Positions 55,522-64,000 of a stretch of 64,000 nt of DNA are shown piece by piece. The stretch spans positions 47,548,739 to 47,612,738 of the forward strand of contig OZ020613.1 of NCBI GenBank assembly GCA_963971575.1. Reading direction: 5' to 3'. Under the pieces are notes generated by a model. It worked only from the letters and a program-made list of their open reading frames with translations, searched no databases and was not told the origin of the DNA. The DNA comes from Liopterus haemorrhoidalis (taxonomy: Eukaryota; Arthropoda; Insecta; Coleoptera; Dytiscidae). How positions within the stretch are numbered: the first letter of the stretch is position 1; every line of letters begins with the position of its first letter. Both the position numbers and the translations under genes were made by a program.

Positions 55522-56940
55522 CTATCCCAACTGTTCCGAATAGAATTCTTCCAAAGTGTATAATGTCCTTTGAAGTAAAAGTTTTTTTATTGCCCTTTTG
55601 AACGAGGTGATATTACTAATTTTTTTGATGTCGTCGGGCAGGGCATTGAACGTTTTAATTGCATTATATTTGGAACTTTTTTCGTACAGTGTGAGTCTAT
55701 GTTTGTCTTGTTTTATAAGAGCTTTGTTCCTGGTAAAATGTCCGTGTTCTTGATTTTGCGTATTTATTGCAATATGATGCTTGAATGCAAAAATTAATAA
55801 TTCTAAAATGTAAACGCTTGGAACAGTTAGGATACCAAGATTTTTAAAAGCGTCGCGACAAGAGTCGCGTCCTTGTAAGCTAGCCAAGACTCTTATTGCT
55901 CGCTTCTGAATGGTAAACACTCTACTGTAATCAGAGGAGGAGCCCCAATGCATAATACCGTATCGTAGCAGTGAATGAAAGTTTGCAAAATATAAAGTTT
56001 TTAAGACATAATTTCGGCATTTTTGGGACATGATTCTGATTCCATAGAGTGCTTTATTCAGTTTCTTACATAAGTTGGAAATATGAACATCCCATTTGAG
56101 ATTGCAGTTTAAGTGCAAGCCTAACAGTTTGATAGTGTCAGCCTCCTTTAACACACTCTGTACTTCCTGAATACCAGATGAGCGACTTGTTTGGAAAATA
56201 GTAAATACTGATTTAGAAGTGTTTATTTTTAATTTGTTTTTTGTTATCCAAGTAGACAGAGTGTCGTAAACGAGCTGAAGTTTGTTAGAGAGATTATCTG
56301 ATTTTTTTAATTTGATTAAAAAGTTATTGTCGTCTGCATAAGAGATAATGTTTATCTCAAATGGGAGTTCTTTGAGGCATGCCGGAAGGTCATTGGCATA
56401 TATGTTGAATAGCAAAGGGCCGGTGATTGATCCTTGAGGTACACCATTGTTGTTTGGGAGGGACTCTGATTTAATCTCCTGTTCTTCGTTTGTGTCGATC
56501 GATACCACTTGGGTCCTATTCGAGAGATACGACGCGAACCATGTAAGTGTATTGCCTCTTACACCGTATCTCTCCAATTTGGCCAAAAGTATGGAATGGT
56601 CCACACAGTCGAACGCTTTAGATAGATCGACGAAAACTCCAATAGCTATATCTCCCGAGTCTAGAGTTGAGTAAATTCGATTGATAAACTCGAACAATGC
56701 GGTATCTACGCTCTTTTCCTTAGTAAAGCCATGTTGTGTGGGTGACAGAAGTTGATATTTACAAAAGAAGCTTAAGAGTTTGTTATTGATAACAATTTCA
56801 AAGATCTTAGAAAAGGAAGAGAGAAGACTAATTGGTCTGTAATTAGACATGTCATTTTTATCCCCAGATTTAAAAAGTGGTTTGATAATGGCGTGCTTAA
56901 GTGAAGACGGGAACCAAGATTTTTCAAATGACGCAAATAC
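55522..56940 (-). CDS. Non-LTR reverse transcriptase (LINE, 5' partial)
   Basis: Copies LINE RNA into DNA at the target site. The frame is open from the truncation point, where it already reads [20 protein letters not shown] before the first Met (56850), to the stop at 55522. RT motifs in order: [65 protein letters not shown] with both catalytic Asp residues, and [18 protein letters not shown]-terminal LINE region follows ([33 protein letters not shown]). No stop or shift inside about 470 codons. The endonuclease and ORF1 are missing, so it cannot move on its own. Jockey/CR1-like; clade uncertain. Confidence 0.9.
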   Translation of the reverse strand, partial: VFASFEKSWFPSSLKHAIIKPLFKSGDKNDMSNYRPISLLSSFSKIFEIVINNKLLSFFCKYQLLSPTQHGFTKEKSVDTALFEFINRIYSTLDSGDIAIGVFVDLSKAFDCVDHSILLAKLERYGVRGNTLTWFASYLSNRTQVVSIDTNEEQEIKSESLPNNNGVPQGSITGPLLFNIYANDLPACLKELPFEINIISYADDNNFLIKLKKSDNLSNKLQLVYDTLSTWITKNKLKINTSKSVFTIFQTSRSSGIQEVQSVLKEADTIKLLGLHLNCNLKWDVHISNLCKKLNKALYGIRIMSQKCRNYVLKTLYFANFHSLLRYGIMHWGSSSDYSRVFTIQKRAIRVLASLQGRDSCRDAFKNLGILTVPSVYILELLIFAFKHHIAINTQNQEHGHFTRNKALIKQDKHRLTLYEKSSKYNAIKTFNALPDDIKKISNITSFKRAIKKLLLQRTLYTLEEFYSEQLG

Positions 56941-57020
56941 AGTTATGATATTTTAAAACTCATTGTTTACCGTTATATAACGCTCAGGAATTAATAATCT
57001 CATTGTATAAATGAATAAAG

Positions 57021-57233
57021 CTTCTGGATAAGAACAAGATAGTAGGCAGTATGTATTTTCTTCTTATTAAGGATCATGTTTCGGATCTACACAAAAGCAT
57101 GAAATGACTATAGCTGGTAGATCCTGATCCTATTACACAACTTGTGCACATAAACTAATATCAACAATCACTGTCTGTGATTATGTGTGTTTTATGCAAC
57201 TAGCTCACACTTAATAATTTATAAAATCATTTA
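57021..57233. other. Gene B intron
   Basis: No feature recognised. Confidence 0.4.
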
Positions 57234-57850
57234 TTAGGTGTACCGGAAAGTTTTTTCGTTTATTTGGTATTATTAAAATAGAAACAAATCGAAAGAAAAA
57301 AATGTAATTTATTGAGTAAAATAGTTACCATTGTGATCTATAACACTCTGCCATTTATCAGGAAGAGAAAATATTCCCGATTTATAAAATTCCTGATTTT
57401 TTAAAGGAAAAATTTGTTCAAGGCTCATTATAACATGGTTCATATCTCTAAGTAACTTGTTTCTTAAAAAGTGTTCCAGTGACTGAAATAAGTGATAGTC
57501 GGAGGGTGAAATGTTTGGTGAGTAGGTTGGGTGTGTTAGAACCTCCCACTCAAGCTTGGAAATTTTTGCAAGTGTCTTTTTTTGATTAATGAGGTCAAGC
57601 ATTGTCGCCTTGAAGAATAACTCCTCTTCTAATCACAATTTTTGGCCGATTTCTGGTCAAGTTCTGATTCAGTCGATCCAGTTGTTCATAGTAAAGATCA
57701 GAATTAACACTCTGCCCTGGTTTTAACATCTCATAATAAATTATTCCTTTATAGAGCCTTCCAGATCGAAGTTCATAATCCAAGCATAAATTTCCTGATT
57801 TAAATTTTTTAAACCACTGTTGACATGTGCGTACACTTAGTTTATCACCA
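57234..57850 (-). pseudogene. Mariner element fragment
   Basis: Minus strand: TCQQWFKKFKSGNLCLDYEL (N-terminal domain) joined to RLYKGIIYYEMLKPGQSVNS, ending LQGDNA. Then, one frame over, LDLINQKKTLAKISKLEWEV, HPTYSPNISPSDYHLFQSLE, ending HNGNYFTQ at 57312. The region with the first Asp is deleted. Left end ATTAGGTGTACCGGAAAG. Truncated at the other end against a MITE. Confidence 0.82.
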
Positions 57851-57856
57851 TAGTTT

Positions 57857-58522
57857 AGTTTGGGTGCATTCGAGTTGTACAGAGTAGAGCGAGCGCTGAG
57901 CGAACAGTTGGTGGTGAAGTCATGAATAGAGCACTAACGGAGCGAGCGTTCTTATGACGTAATGTTTATAAAAATCTAACCCTACAATTTTAGGCGGCGT
58001 TTTTACTGTCAGATTAGTTCACGTCAGTCATGAATCAAAATTATATACCTCGTTTTTTCCTTGATTTTTTTTCAATGATGAAGAAATAAAATTAATTAAA
58101 AATTAAATAATAATTAATGAATTAATTTAATGAATTTTTTCCATTTTAATTTTATGCATGGTGTATTTTAATAATTTTTTTGCTGTTTACGGAACGTCAC
58201 AAATACATTAAATGGCCGTACTCTGTAGCTATAGACAAATAACAATATTATTTGTCTATTCTTATTTGTCTAAGGCTATTATTTTTATTTAATTTATAAT
58301 TTAATTTTAAACTTTCATTTCTTTCCCGACGTTCCCCCACTTTTTTAAGTCATACTCCATATGCCCAGTCTTAAAACCCCGAACACATAGAGCGCACTCT
58401 AAATACTCGCTCGATCGCAAAACGAATGCAATTGAGTGTACTCAGAGCGTCAACTCGAACACGTTTGAGTGTACAGAACGTGCTCGGAACGCTCGGAGCG
58501 TCAAATAGAATGTACCCAAACT
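57857..58522. mobile_element. MITE-like element with GAGCG-rich ends
   Basis: AGTTTGGGTGCATTC at the left and GAATGTACCCAAACT at the right are inverted repeats. Sub-terminal regions on both sides are rich in GAGCG/CGCTC words. About 665 bases. No transposase relic. Gene B intron 2. Confidence 0.65.
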
Positions 58523-58916
58523 CACTTTATATTATCAACAGTGCAAATGTTTTATGTAGCAACTGTAACAGATTTTTTTTTTTATGGTACTCATACAACA
58601 TTAAACAGCATGAAAATTGTTTTGATGATAATTCTTCCGCCATTTTAAGATACAAGGGTTTAAAATGAAACGAAAACAATAATTAGGTACTCAAGATTAC
58701 AGAGTTTAATCAAAACGCAAAAGACGTCTGTTTAATTCAGCGAATAAGTCGTGATTAGTTCGCATACTGCACTAATAAGAAAAATGAAAAAACTATCCGG
58801 TACATCAATTATATAAAATATACGTTATAATTATTGACCACTTTGGCAGTTAAACTAGTAGAGCGCTTTAAGCATACACTGATAACATAAGCATCAAATA
58901 AACTACCTCTACTGAC
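58523..58916. other. Gene B intron 2, distal part
   Basis: No feature recognised. Confidence 0.4.
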
Positions 58917-59048
58917 CAATGTTTGCTACAGCCGCATTCTCTGATTCATCTCGAAATTCATTGGTGTCCACAGGTTCAGACTTAATGTAAATCTCCTCTA
59001 TGTTGGTATTGTCGTGGTATACGTTGTCTGTAATTTCATCTTTAATTC
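58917..59048 (-). CDS. Gene B exon 2 (acidic cassette)
   Basis: 132 bases, phase 1/1, the same length as gene A exon 2. Acceptor TTATTTTAG, donor ATTG|GTCAGT. Reads GIKDEITDNVYHDNTNIEEI then YIKSEPVDTNEFRDE, ending AAVANIG. Motifs IKDE and IKSE. Confidence 0.85.
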
Positions 59049-59158
59049 CTAAAATAAGTATGAAGTTATAAGTTACTGTAAAAATATACTATTATTTATG
59101 ATAGTCACTAGACAAATACTGCTGAAATTCTGATGTCTTAAATGTACTCATTACTAAC

Positions 59159-59279
59159 CATACTCAAATTCAGCGGTGACCTCTCTTGCAGTCTTCACGT
59201 CATGTTCATCAGTATCGTTATATTCTTTCTTAATATCAATCTCTGTTTTAATAGTATCACTATCTCTCATCTCATTCAT
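59159..59279 (-). CDS. Gene B exon 1 (start exon, acidic)
   Basis: 121 bases from ATG 59279; donor TATG|GTTAGT, phase 1. Reads MNEMRDSDTIKTEIDIKKEY then NDTDEHDVKTAREVTAEFEYG. Shares DTDEH with gene A exon 1. Motifs IKTE and IKKE. Confidence 0.83.
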
Positions 59280-59627
59280 TCTTCAAATTTGTTTTTAATT
59301 TCCAAATAAGCTAAATTACTCCTGTTGTAACAAGCTTGCTTTATTAATTTTAGTGTGTATCAGCCCGTGCGGATTACTTTTACTTGTAGTAACCTAGACT
59401 GCATGGAGTTCATTTATTTGATATAAGCGGAACTAAACGGGCAGTCTATACAAAGTTTTTATAAAATAAAATACAATCAAGAATAAAAAATAAATTGAAT
59501 GAATTCAGCAGCGTGGAACAAGCAGGCATTAAAAGTAGTTTTTCTGAAAGTTTTCGATGAACAACCGATCATTTACAAGTTATAAACCAAATAATAGAAA
59601 AAATCAAATGAATATAATATTTACCTG
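59280..59627 (-). promoter_or_regulatory. Gene B upstream region
   Basis: Contains CCGCACGG (minus strand, 59372-59365) in the context GTAATCCGCACGG, 86 bases upstream of the ATG. Unlike genes A and D, I see no facing THAP exon before the LINE fragment that begins near 59628. Confidence 0.4.
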
Positions 59628-60165
59628 TATTTAGCTTTTATAGATTTTAAAAATGCTTTTGACAGCATAGAGCATGTACATATTATAATTTCCTTACTAA
59701 GAGCCGGAATCGAGCTTAAATATGTTAACAACTAATTGAAAATATTTATAATAATAGTAAGGCTTAAATAACATAATGCTTGAAACACCAGGACCACTTT
59801 TCCCGATAGAAAGATGTGTCAAGAAAGGAGACCCATTATCACCTATTTACATGCGTGTTAGAAGTAATTTTTAAACAGCTAGAATGGGATAACTATGGTA
59901 TTAATATTGACGGAAAAAAATTGGCAAACCTTCGGTTTGTAGACGACATAGTAGTGTTAAACAAAACAACATCAAACTTAAAGGTGAAAACTTGGAATAT
60001 GTCGATAAATTTATCTACTTAGGACAACTAATATCAATTAAGAACAGACAAGAAGAAGAACAAAATAGAAGAATAAATCTGACATGGAAAAAATTTTGGT
60101 CTCTTTAAGAAATATTCAAAGGTCGTTTCTCAATACTCAACTGACAACTTTAATATTTTATTCGG
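59628..60165 (+). pseudogene. LINE reverse transcriptase fragment
   Basis: Reads LAFIDFKNAFDSIEHVHIII then SLLRAGIELKYV. After breaks it reads RFVDDIVVL (catalytic VDD) and NLEYVDKFIYLGQLISIKNR, RRINLTWKKFWSL. Many stops. The order fits insect endonuclease/RT elements (RTE-like). A 400-base tail to 60470 has no feature. Confidence 0.7.
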
Positions 60166-60467
60166 TGGAAATCCATAAAACCCCTATTATACTAACCACC
60201 AATAATCTTACTCATTCCCCTTTACTTCTGTAAATTGTTTAAATTTTTGTTTGAAATATGTAACGTAAAGCGAGCATCCGTAATACGTCAACTCTTGCAT
60301 TCAACAAATTAATTGTTCATGTAATTTTGCTCAATCGGCGTTTGTAAGTGTTTCATTTTACAGTCATCAGTAGGCGACCACGCACATTTCAATGAAATTT
60401 GCATGTATTGTATTTTTACATTTATTTATATAAGATCCGCCTTGAGGCGGTGATGGACACTACAGGG

Positions 60468-60469
<2 letters not shown>

Positions 60470-60537
<68 letters not shown>
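60470..60537. repeat. TA microsatellite (left of solo LTR)
   Basis: Pure TA repeat directly abutting the LTR-like insertion. Confidence 0.9.
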
Positions 60538-60541
<4 letters not shown>

Positions 60542-61263
60542 ACGGTTCAAATTCACGCGCTAGTAGCCAGGGTGCGCGCGCAGCGCTTAGTGGTGAGGAA
60601 GAAGAAAAGCGGAAATAGGACGGAAAAAAGGAAGGTTACCGGCAGTAAGGCGGGCGGGTAGCATGTTTTTTTTTTTGGTCCTCTTGGTCCGGGTGTTGGA
60701 AAAGAGGAGTTATGTGTTTTCGGTGTTATTGAGTCGGGAGTGTTTGGTGGAGTTAATCGCGGGAAGTGCGAATTGAGAGCGTCGAACGTGAAAACGCGTC
60801 TGAGCGGTGTTGAAGTTGAGCGGAAGTCTGACCACGTGAAGTAGCGTGGACCTCAAAGTAGTACCACTTATTAGAGTTCTTGTCTCGGCGAGGACCTGAA
60901 TGTTACCACAACCCCTTTGGAAGTCTCGTTGCATCGAGGAGATCCAGAGGCTGGCGTGTCTTAGGCGCCTGATTCGTAGTCCACCGAGGTGTGATCTGTA
61001 CGAGGGTGGTGCTTGTTGTTCTTTATTACATTATTATTAAACTTATATTCTTCAGCCCAGTGTTTCCTTGATTGTTAAACGACAAGTTACCCATTCCCCT
61101 CTTTTACAGACAGTTGGAGGCTAACATAGTTGGGAACGGTAAGTAAACACACGGTTTTTCTGTTTCCCCTGTGAAATTGAGTGGCGCCCAAATCTGTCGG
61201 GGTGTGTTTGCGCACAGGAACTAGCCAACCCCTTTAAGCTGCCGCCTGAACTAGCGGGGTGTT

Positions 61264-61266
<3 letters not shown>
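60538..61266. mobile_element. Solo LTR, 729 bp, inside a TA tract
   Basis: Begins TGTTACGGTTC and ends GGGGTGTTACA, so TGTTAC...GTTACA ends as in many Ty3/Gypsy LTRs. It is much more G+C rich than its surroundings and is inserted cleanly within a TA microsatellite (ATAT on both sides, fitting a 4-6 bp duplication). Contains a TTATTACATTATTATTAAAC stretch that could hold promoter or polyA signals. No internal gag/pol region is present. Confidence 0.78.

Positions 61267-61350
<84 letters not shown>
61267..61350. repeat. TA microsatellite (right of solo LTR)
   Basis: Continuation of the TA tract on the other side of the insertion. Confidence 0.9.
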
Positions 61351-61352
<2 letters not shown>

Positions 61353-62049
61353 CAAGAGCACTTCATATGATTATCTGTCTTTGTGAGCACAGGATGAAAC
61401 CTGTTTTACAAAAACAGATATGATTTTCAGCTGGCGAATGCCTACTGTAGAAATAACCTATTCATGGAGCTGTGTCCATAATTGTGAGAGAATATATATT
61501 TTAAACCAATTAATTGTCTGGAAAATTTGTCAACTAAGTTGCATTGCGAAATATTGGAGATTGAACTATATTAAATAAAATAATTGTGGTATGTTTTTCC
61601 AGATCAACGGATGGTGATTAGGATCAATTTTAAAAAATATTTGATGGAACGATTCCAAAGGAATAATTAGTATAGGTACAATAAATGTAAAGTTATAGCT
61701 TTCCATCAATTTAATGTAGATTTATTTATTAAATAACAAAAGCTACCAAATTGTTAACAATACCTTGTAGATTTATATTAAACGAATGACAAATTTACAC
61801 GTTACTCATATAAAGGGAGAGGCATATTTATAGATGATGTGCCAATTTATCAAAATATCTGCATAAATGCATTGTTTGTCCATCCTCATATGTCCTAAAC
61901 AATTAGCTCGTTCCTTCTCTTTTGATGTCATCTATAATAATGTAACTTCAAATCTATTCTAGATCCATGACTGTACTTGGTATTAAAAATTTTATATACT
62001 GTTTATTAATTGTTGACTGGAAAATTATCTCTTCATGTGATCCCAATCT
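61351..62049. other. Intergenic between genes B and C
   Basis: No gene or element recognised. Confidence 0.4.
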
Positions 62050-62199
62050 AGCTTCTGAAATGTTTTACATGAGTTGTCTAATGCGAGATGATGAGTCTAA
62101 AAATGCTTTCTAACACAACTCACAAGTAAATGGTTTGTTTTCATGGTGTATTCGCTCGTGATTATTAAGTTGTTCTAATCGTGAAAATGCTTTATTACA
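62050..62199 (-). pseudogene. Relic fingers beyond gene C stop
   Basis: The frame after the stop still reads CNKAFSRLEQLNNHERIH then NKPFTCELC, a second TAG and KAFLDSSSRIRQLM. Two more fingers were lost when the Gln codon of CEQC became TAG (62200-62202). Confidence 0.85.
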
Positions 62200-63299
62200 C
62201 TACTCACATTTGAATAGCTTCTCACCAGAATGTGTTCGCTTGTGAATATTTAGTCGCTCTAATCGTGAAAATGCTTTACTACATTGCTCACATTTGAATG
62301 GCTTCACCCCAGAATGTGTTCGTTTGTGTCTAGAATAAGATGCTGGGTCCGAAAATGCTTTATTACACTGCTCACATTTGAATGGCTTCTCGGCAGTATG
62401 TATTCGTTTGTGTCTAATATGTGATGCTGAGCATGAAAATGCTTTATTACACTGCTCACATTTGAATGGCTTCTCGCCAGAATGTGTTCGCTTGTGAATA
62501 TTTAGTTGTTCTAATCGTGAAAATGCTTTACTACATTGCTCACATTTGAATGGCTTCACGCCAGAATGTGTTCGTTTGTGTCTAGAATAAGATGCTGGGT
62601 CCGAAAATGCTTTATTACACTGCTCACATTTGAATGGCTTCTCGGCAGTATGTATTCGTTTGTGTCTAATATGTGATGCTGGGTCTGAAAATGCTTTATT
62701 ACACTGTTCACACTTGAAAGGTTTCTCGCCAGAATGTATTCGTTTGTGAATATTAAGTTGTTGTAATTGTGAAAATGTTTTATTACACTGTTCACATTTG
62801 AATGGCTTCTCTTCAAAATGTATTCGCTTGTGAATATTAAATTGTGATGAGTGTGAAAATGCTTTATTACACTGCTCACATTTGAATGGCTTCTCAGCAG
62901 AATGTATTCGTTTGTGTCTAATGTGAGATGCTGGATCTGAAAATGCTTTATTGCACTGCTCACACTTAAATGGCTTCTCACCAGAATGTATTCGCTCGTG
63001 AATATTAAGCTGTGATGATCGTGAAAATGCTTTACTACACTGCTCACATTTGAATGGCTTCTCGTCAGAATGTGTTCGTTTGTGTCTAATGTAAGATGAT
63101 GGGGCTGAAAAGGTTTTATCACACTCGTCACATTTGAATGACTTCTCTCCAGAATGAGTTCGTTTATGGTCAGCAAGATCCCTAGCACGTTCAAAGTCTT
63201 TCTTACATATACTACATTGGTTTGATGTTTTGGTTTGCTTACACTTCATAGTCTTTGACTTACAAGTCTCACCAGAAATACTGGAAGATGTTTCACTGT
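62200..63299 (-). CDS. Gene C last exon: 12-finger C2H2 zinc-finger protein (5' partial)
   Basis: Acceptor TTTGTTTGCAG, phase 1 (D-S-E-T-S-S-S-I-S-G), almost the same start as gene B. A basic linker (CKSKTMKCKQTKTSNQ) precedes twelve fingers. Finger 1 (CSICKKDFERARDLADH) is the intact form of gene B's damaged unit 1. Fingers 2-3 are nearly identical in DNA to gene B units 7-8. Fingers 7-9 and 10-12 are a very recent tandem three-finger duplication (about 62473-62724 and 62221-62472). The exon ends at TAG inside finger 13. The acidic exons lie beyond position 64000. The open frame starting at 63375 is intron read-through. Confidence 0.94.
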
Positions 63300-64000
63300 C
63301 TGCAAACAAATATTGATTAATCAAATAGAAAACTAGTGGTGAACTAAACAACTCATAGAAGTTTGTAATACGCATAGTCTATTCCAAAGATTTAATTGGA
63401 ATTAAATAGAATTTTAAGTTTTGTAAGTTTAGCGAGCTCGCTTTTTCACAATTGAATATCTATTGTGCCACGGGAAAAATCGTTTAATAAAATCATATAA
63501 GGAATGCATAGTAAATATATAAAAACAGAAGTAAAGCCCCAGTTAACACTACCTTATCCAACGTTATTTTTTATAAATCACTTTAACCATCAACTTCCTC
63601 AGAAAATGTAACAGAACAACCACCCAAATTAATATAATTTAGAATTTAGTACATTATATAAGGTATTAAAAGATTACAACAAATCATATTAATTTATCTA
63701 CTGCTTTTTTTTATTGCTATTTACTAAATTTTAAAATACTTTTGTGGGCACTTTTTTGTACAAGTCTTTAGATCTGTGGTTCTCAATAAGTATGCTACGA
63801 GGTGATTACGTATGCTCCATTATACTACGGGAAAATAATTTAGTAAAATTATGTAACGAATGATTAGTAAATATATAAAAACAGCAGTAAGCCCCAGTTA
63901 ACACTACAATGTACAATGTACAACGATATTTGTTTATATTTCCATTTTACCAACCATCAGCTTCCACAGAAAAAGTAACACAACAATCACCCAAATCAAT
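63300..64000. other. Gene C intron, no exon found
   Basis: AT-rich. A ~110-base block near 63470-63570 (AAAACAGAAGTAAAGCCCCA) recurs near 63830-63940. No acidic exon visible. Confidence 0.45.

Noticed and set aside
60710..60934. Minus-strand open frame inside the solo LTR
   Set aside because: No domain signature; explained by the G+C-rich LTR.
63300..63375. Upstream extension of the gene C, A and E frames to an earlier Met
   Set aside because: The extension crosses a clear TTTGCAG or TTTTAG acceptor shared by the family and reads as low-complexity intron sequence.

Overview
The window looks like an AT-rich insect genome segment, probably intronic and intergenic sequence within a tandem cluster of transcription-factor genes. 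The evidence is spliced genes with consensus GT/AG sites, insect-type mariner, Tc1, CR1-like and other non-LTR elements, hAT and foldback MITEs, and long TA microsatellites. I cannot name the order or species from sequence alone. No bacterial-type operon, CRISPR array or rRNA gene is visible.

The host genes form one family of C2H2 zinc-finger (ZNF) genes plus THAP-domain genes. Labels used here: gene F (+, only its last exon, 812-1350, 5 fingers); gene A (-, four exons between 11289 and 6810, 10 fingers, 452 aa); gene D (+, five exons between 31364 and 42629, 13 fingers, 575 aa); gene B (-, four exons between 59279 and 49425, 22 finger units, 753 aa); gene C (-, only its last exon, 63299-62200, 12 fingers, the rest lying beyond the window). 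Each complete ZNF gene has short acidic exons rich in I/V/L-K-x-E motifs followed by one long finger exon. Every junction I could place is phase 1, so the acidic exons are symmetric cassettes. Gene E (-, 31037 to 23993) is a THAP-domain gene with a coiled-coil exon. It appears to contain the same kind of phase-1 acidic exon.

Layout: 0-5.7 kb gene F end and transposon relics; 6.1-11.3 kb gene A; 11.8-15.8 kb decayed THAP exons; 16-23 kb mariner copies, an LTR-like repeat and an iteron-bearing IS630/Tc1-like transposon; 24-31 kb gene E with two Tc1 elements and a near-perfect palindrome in its first intron; 31.4-42.6 kb gene D; 43.5-47 kb a nearly full-length but broken CR1-like LINE; 49.4-59.3 kb gene B, whose introns hold two LINE fragments, two mariners and a MITE; 59.6-62 kb a LINE fragment and a solo LTR set in a TA tract; 62.2-63.3 kb gene C.

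The most interesting architecture is the head-to-head pairing of THAP and ZNF genes. Genes E and D start 326 bp apart on opposite strands. Gene A faces a decayed THAP exon 500 bp away. The ZNF genes A, B and D share an 8-base CCGCACGG motif 53-98 bp upstream of the start codon. The pattern fits a duplicated THAP/ZNF unit in which the ZNF partner keeps growing and shrinking by finger duplication and the THAP partner is often lost. All exon models are hand-built from splice signals, frame continuity and paralogue comparison. No search was run.
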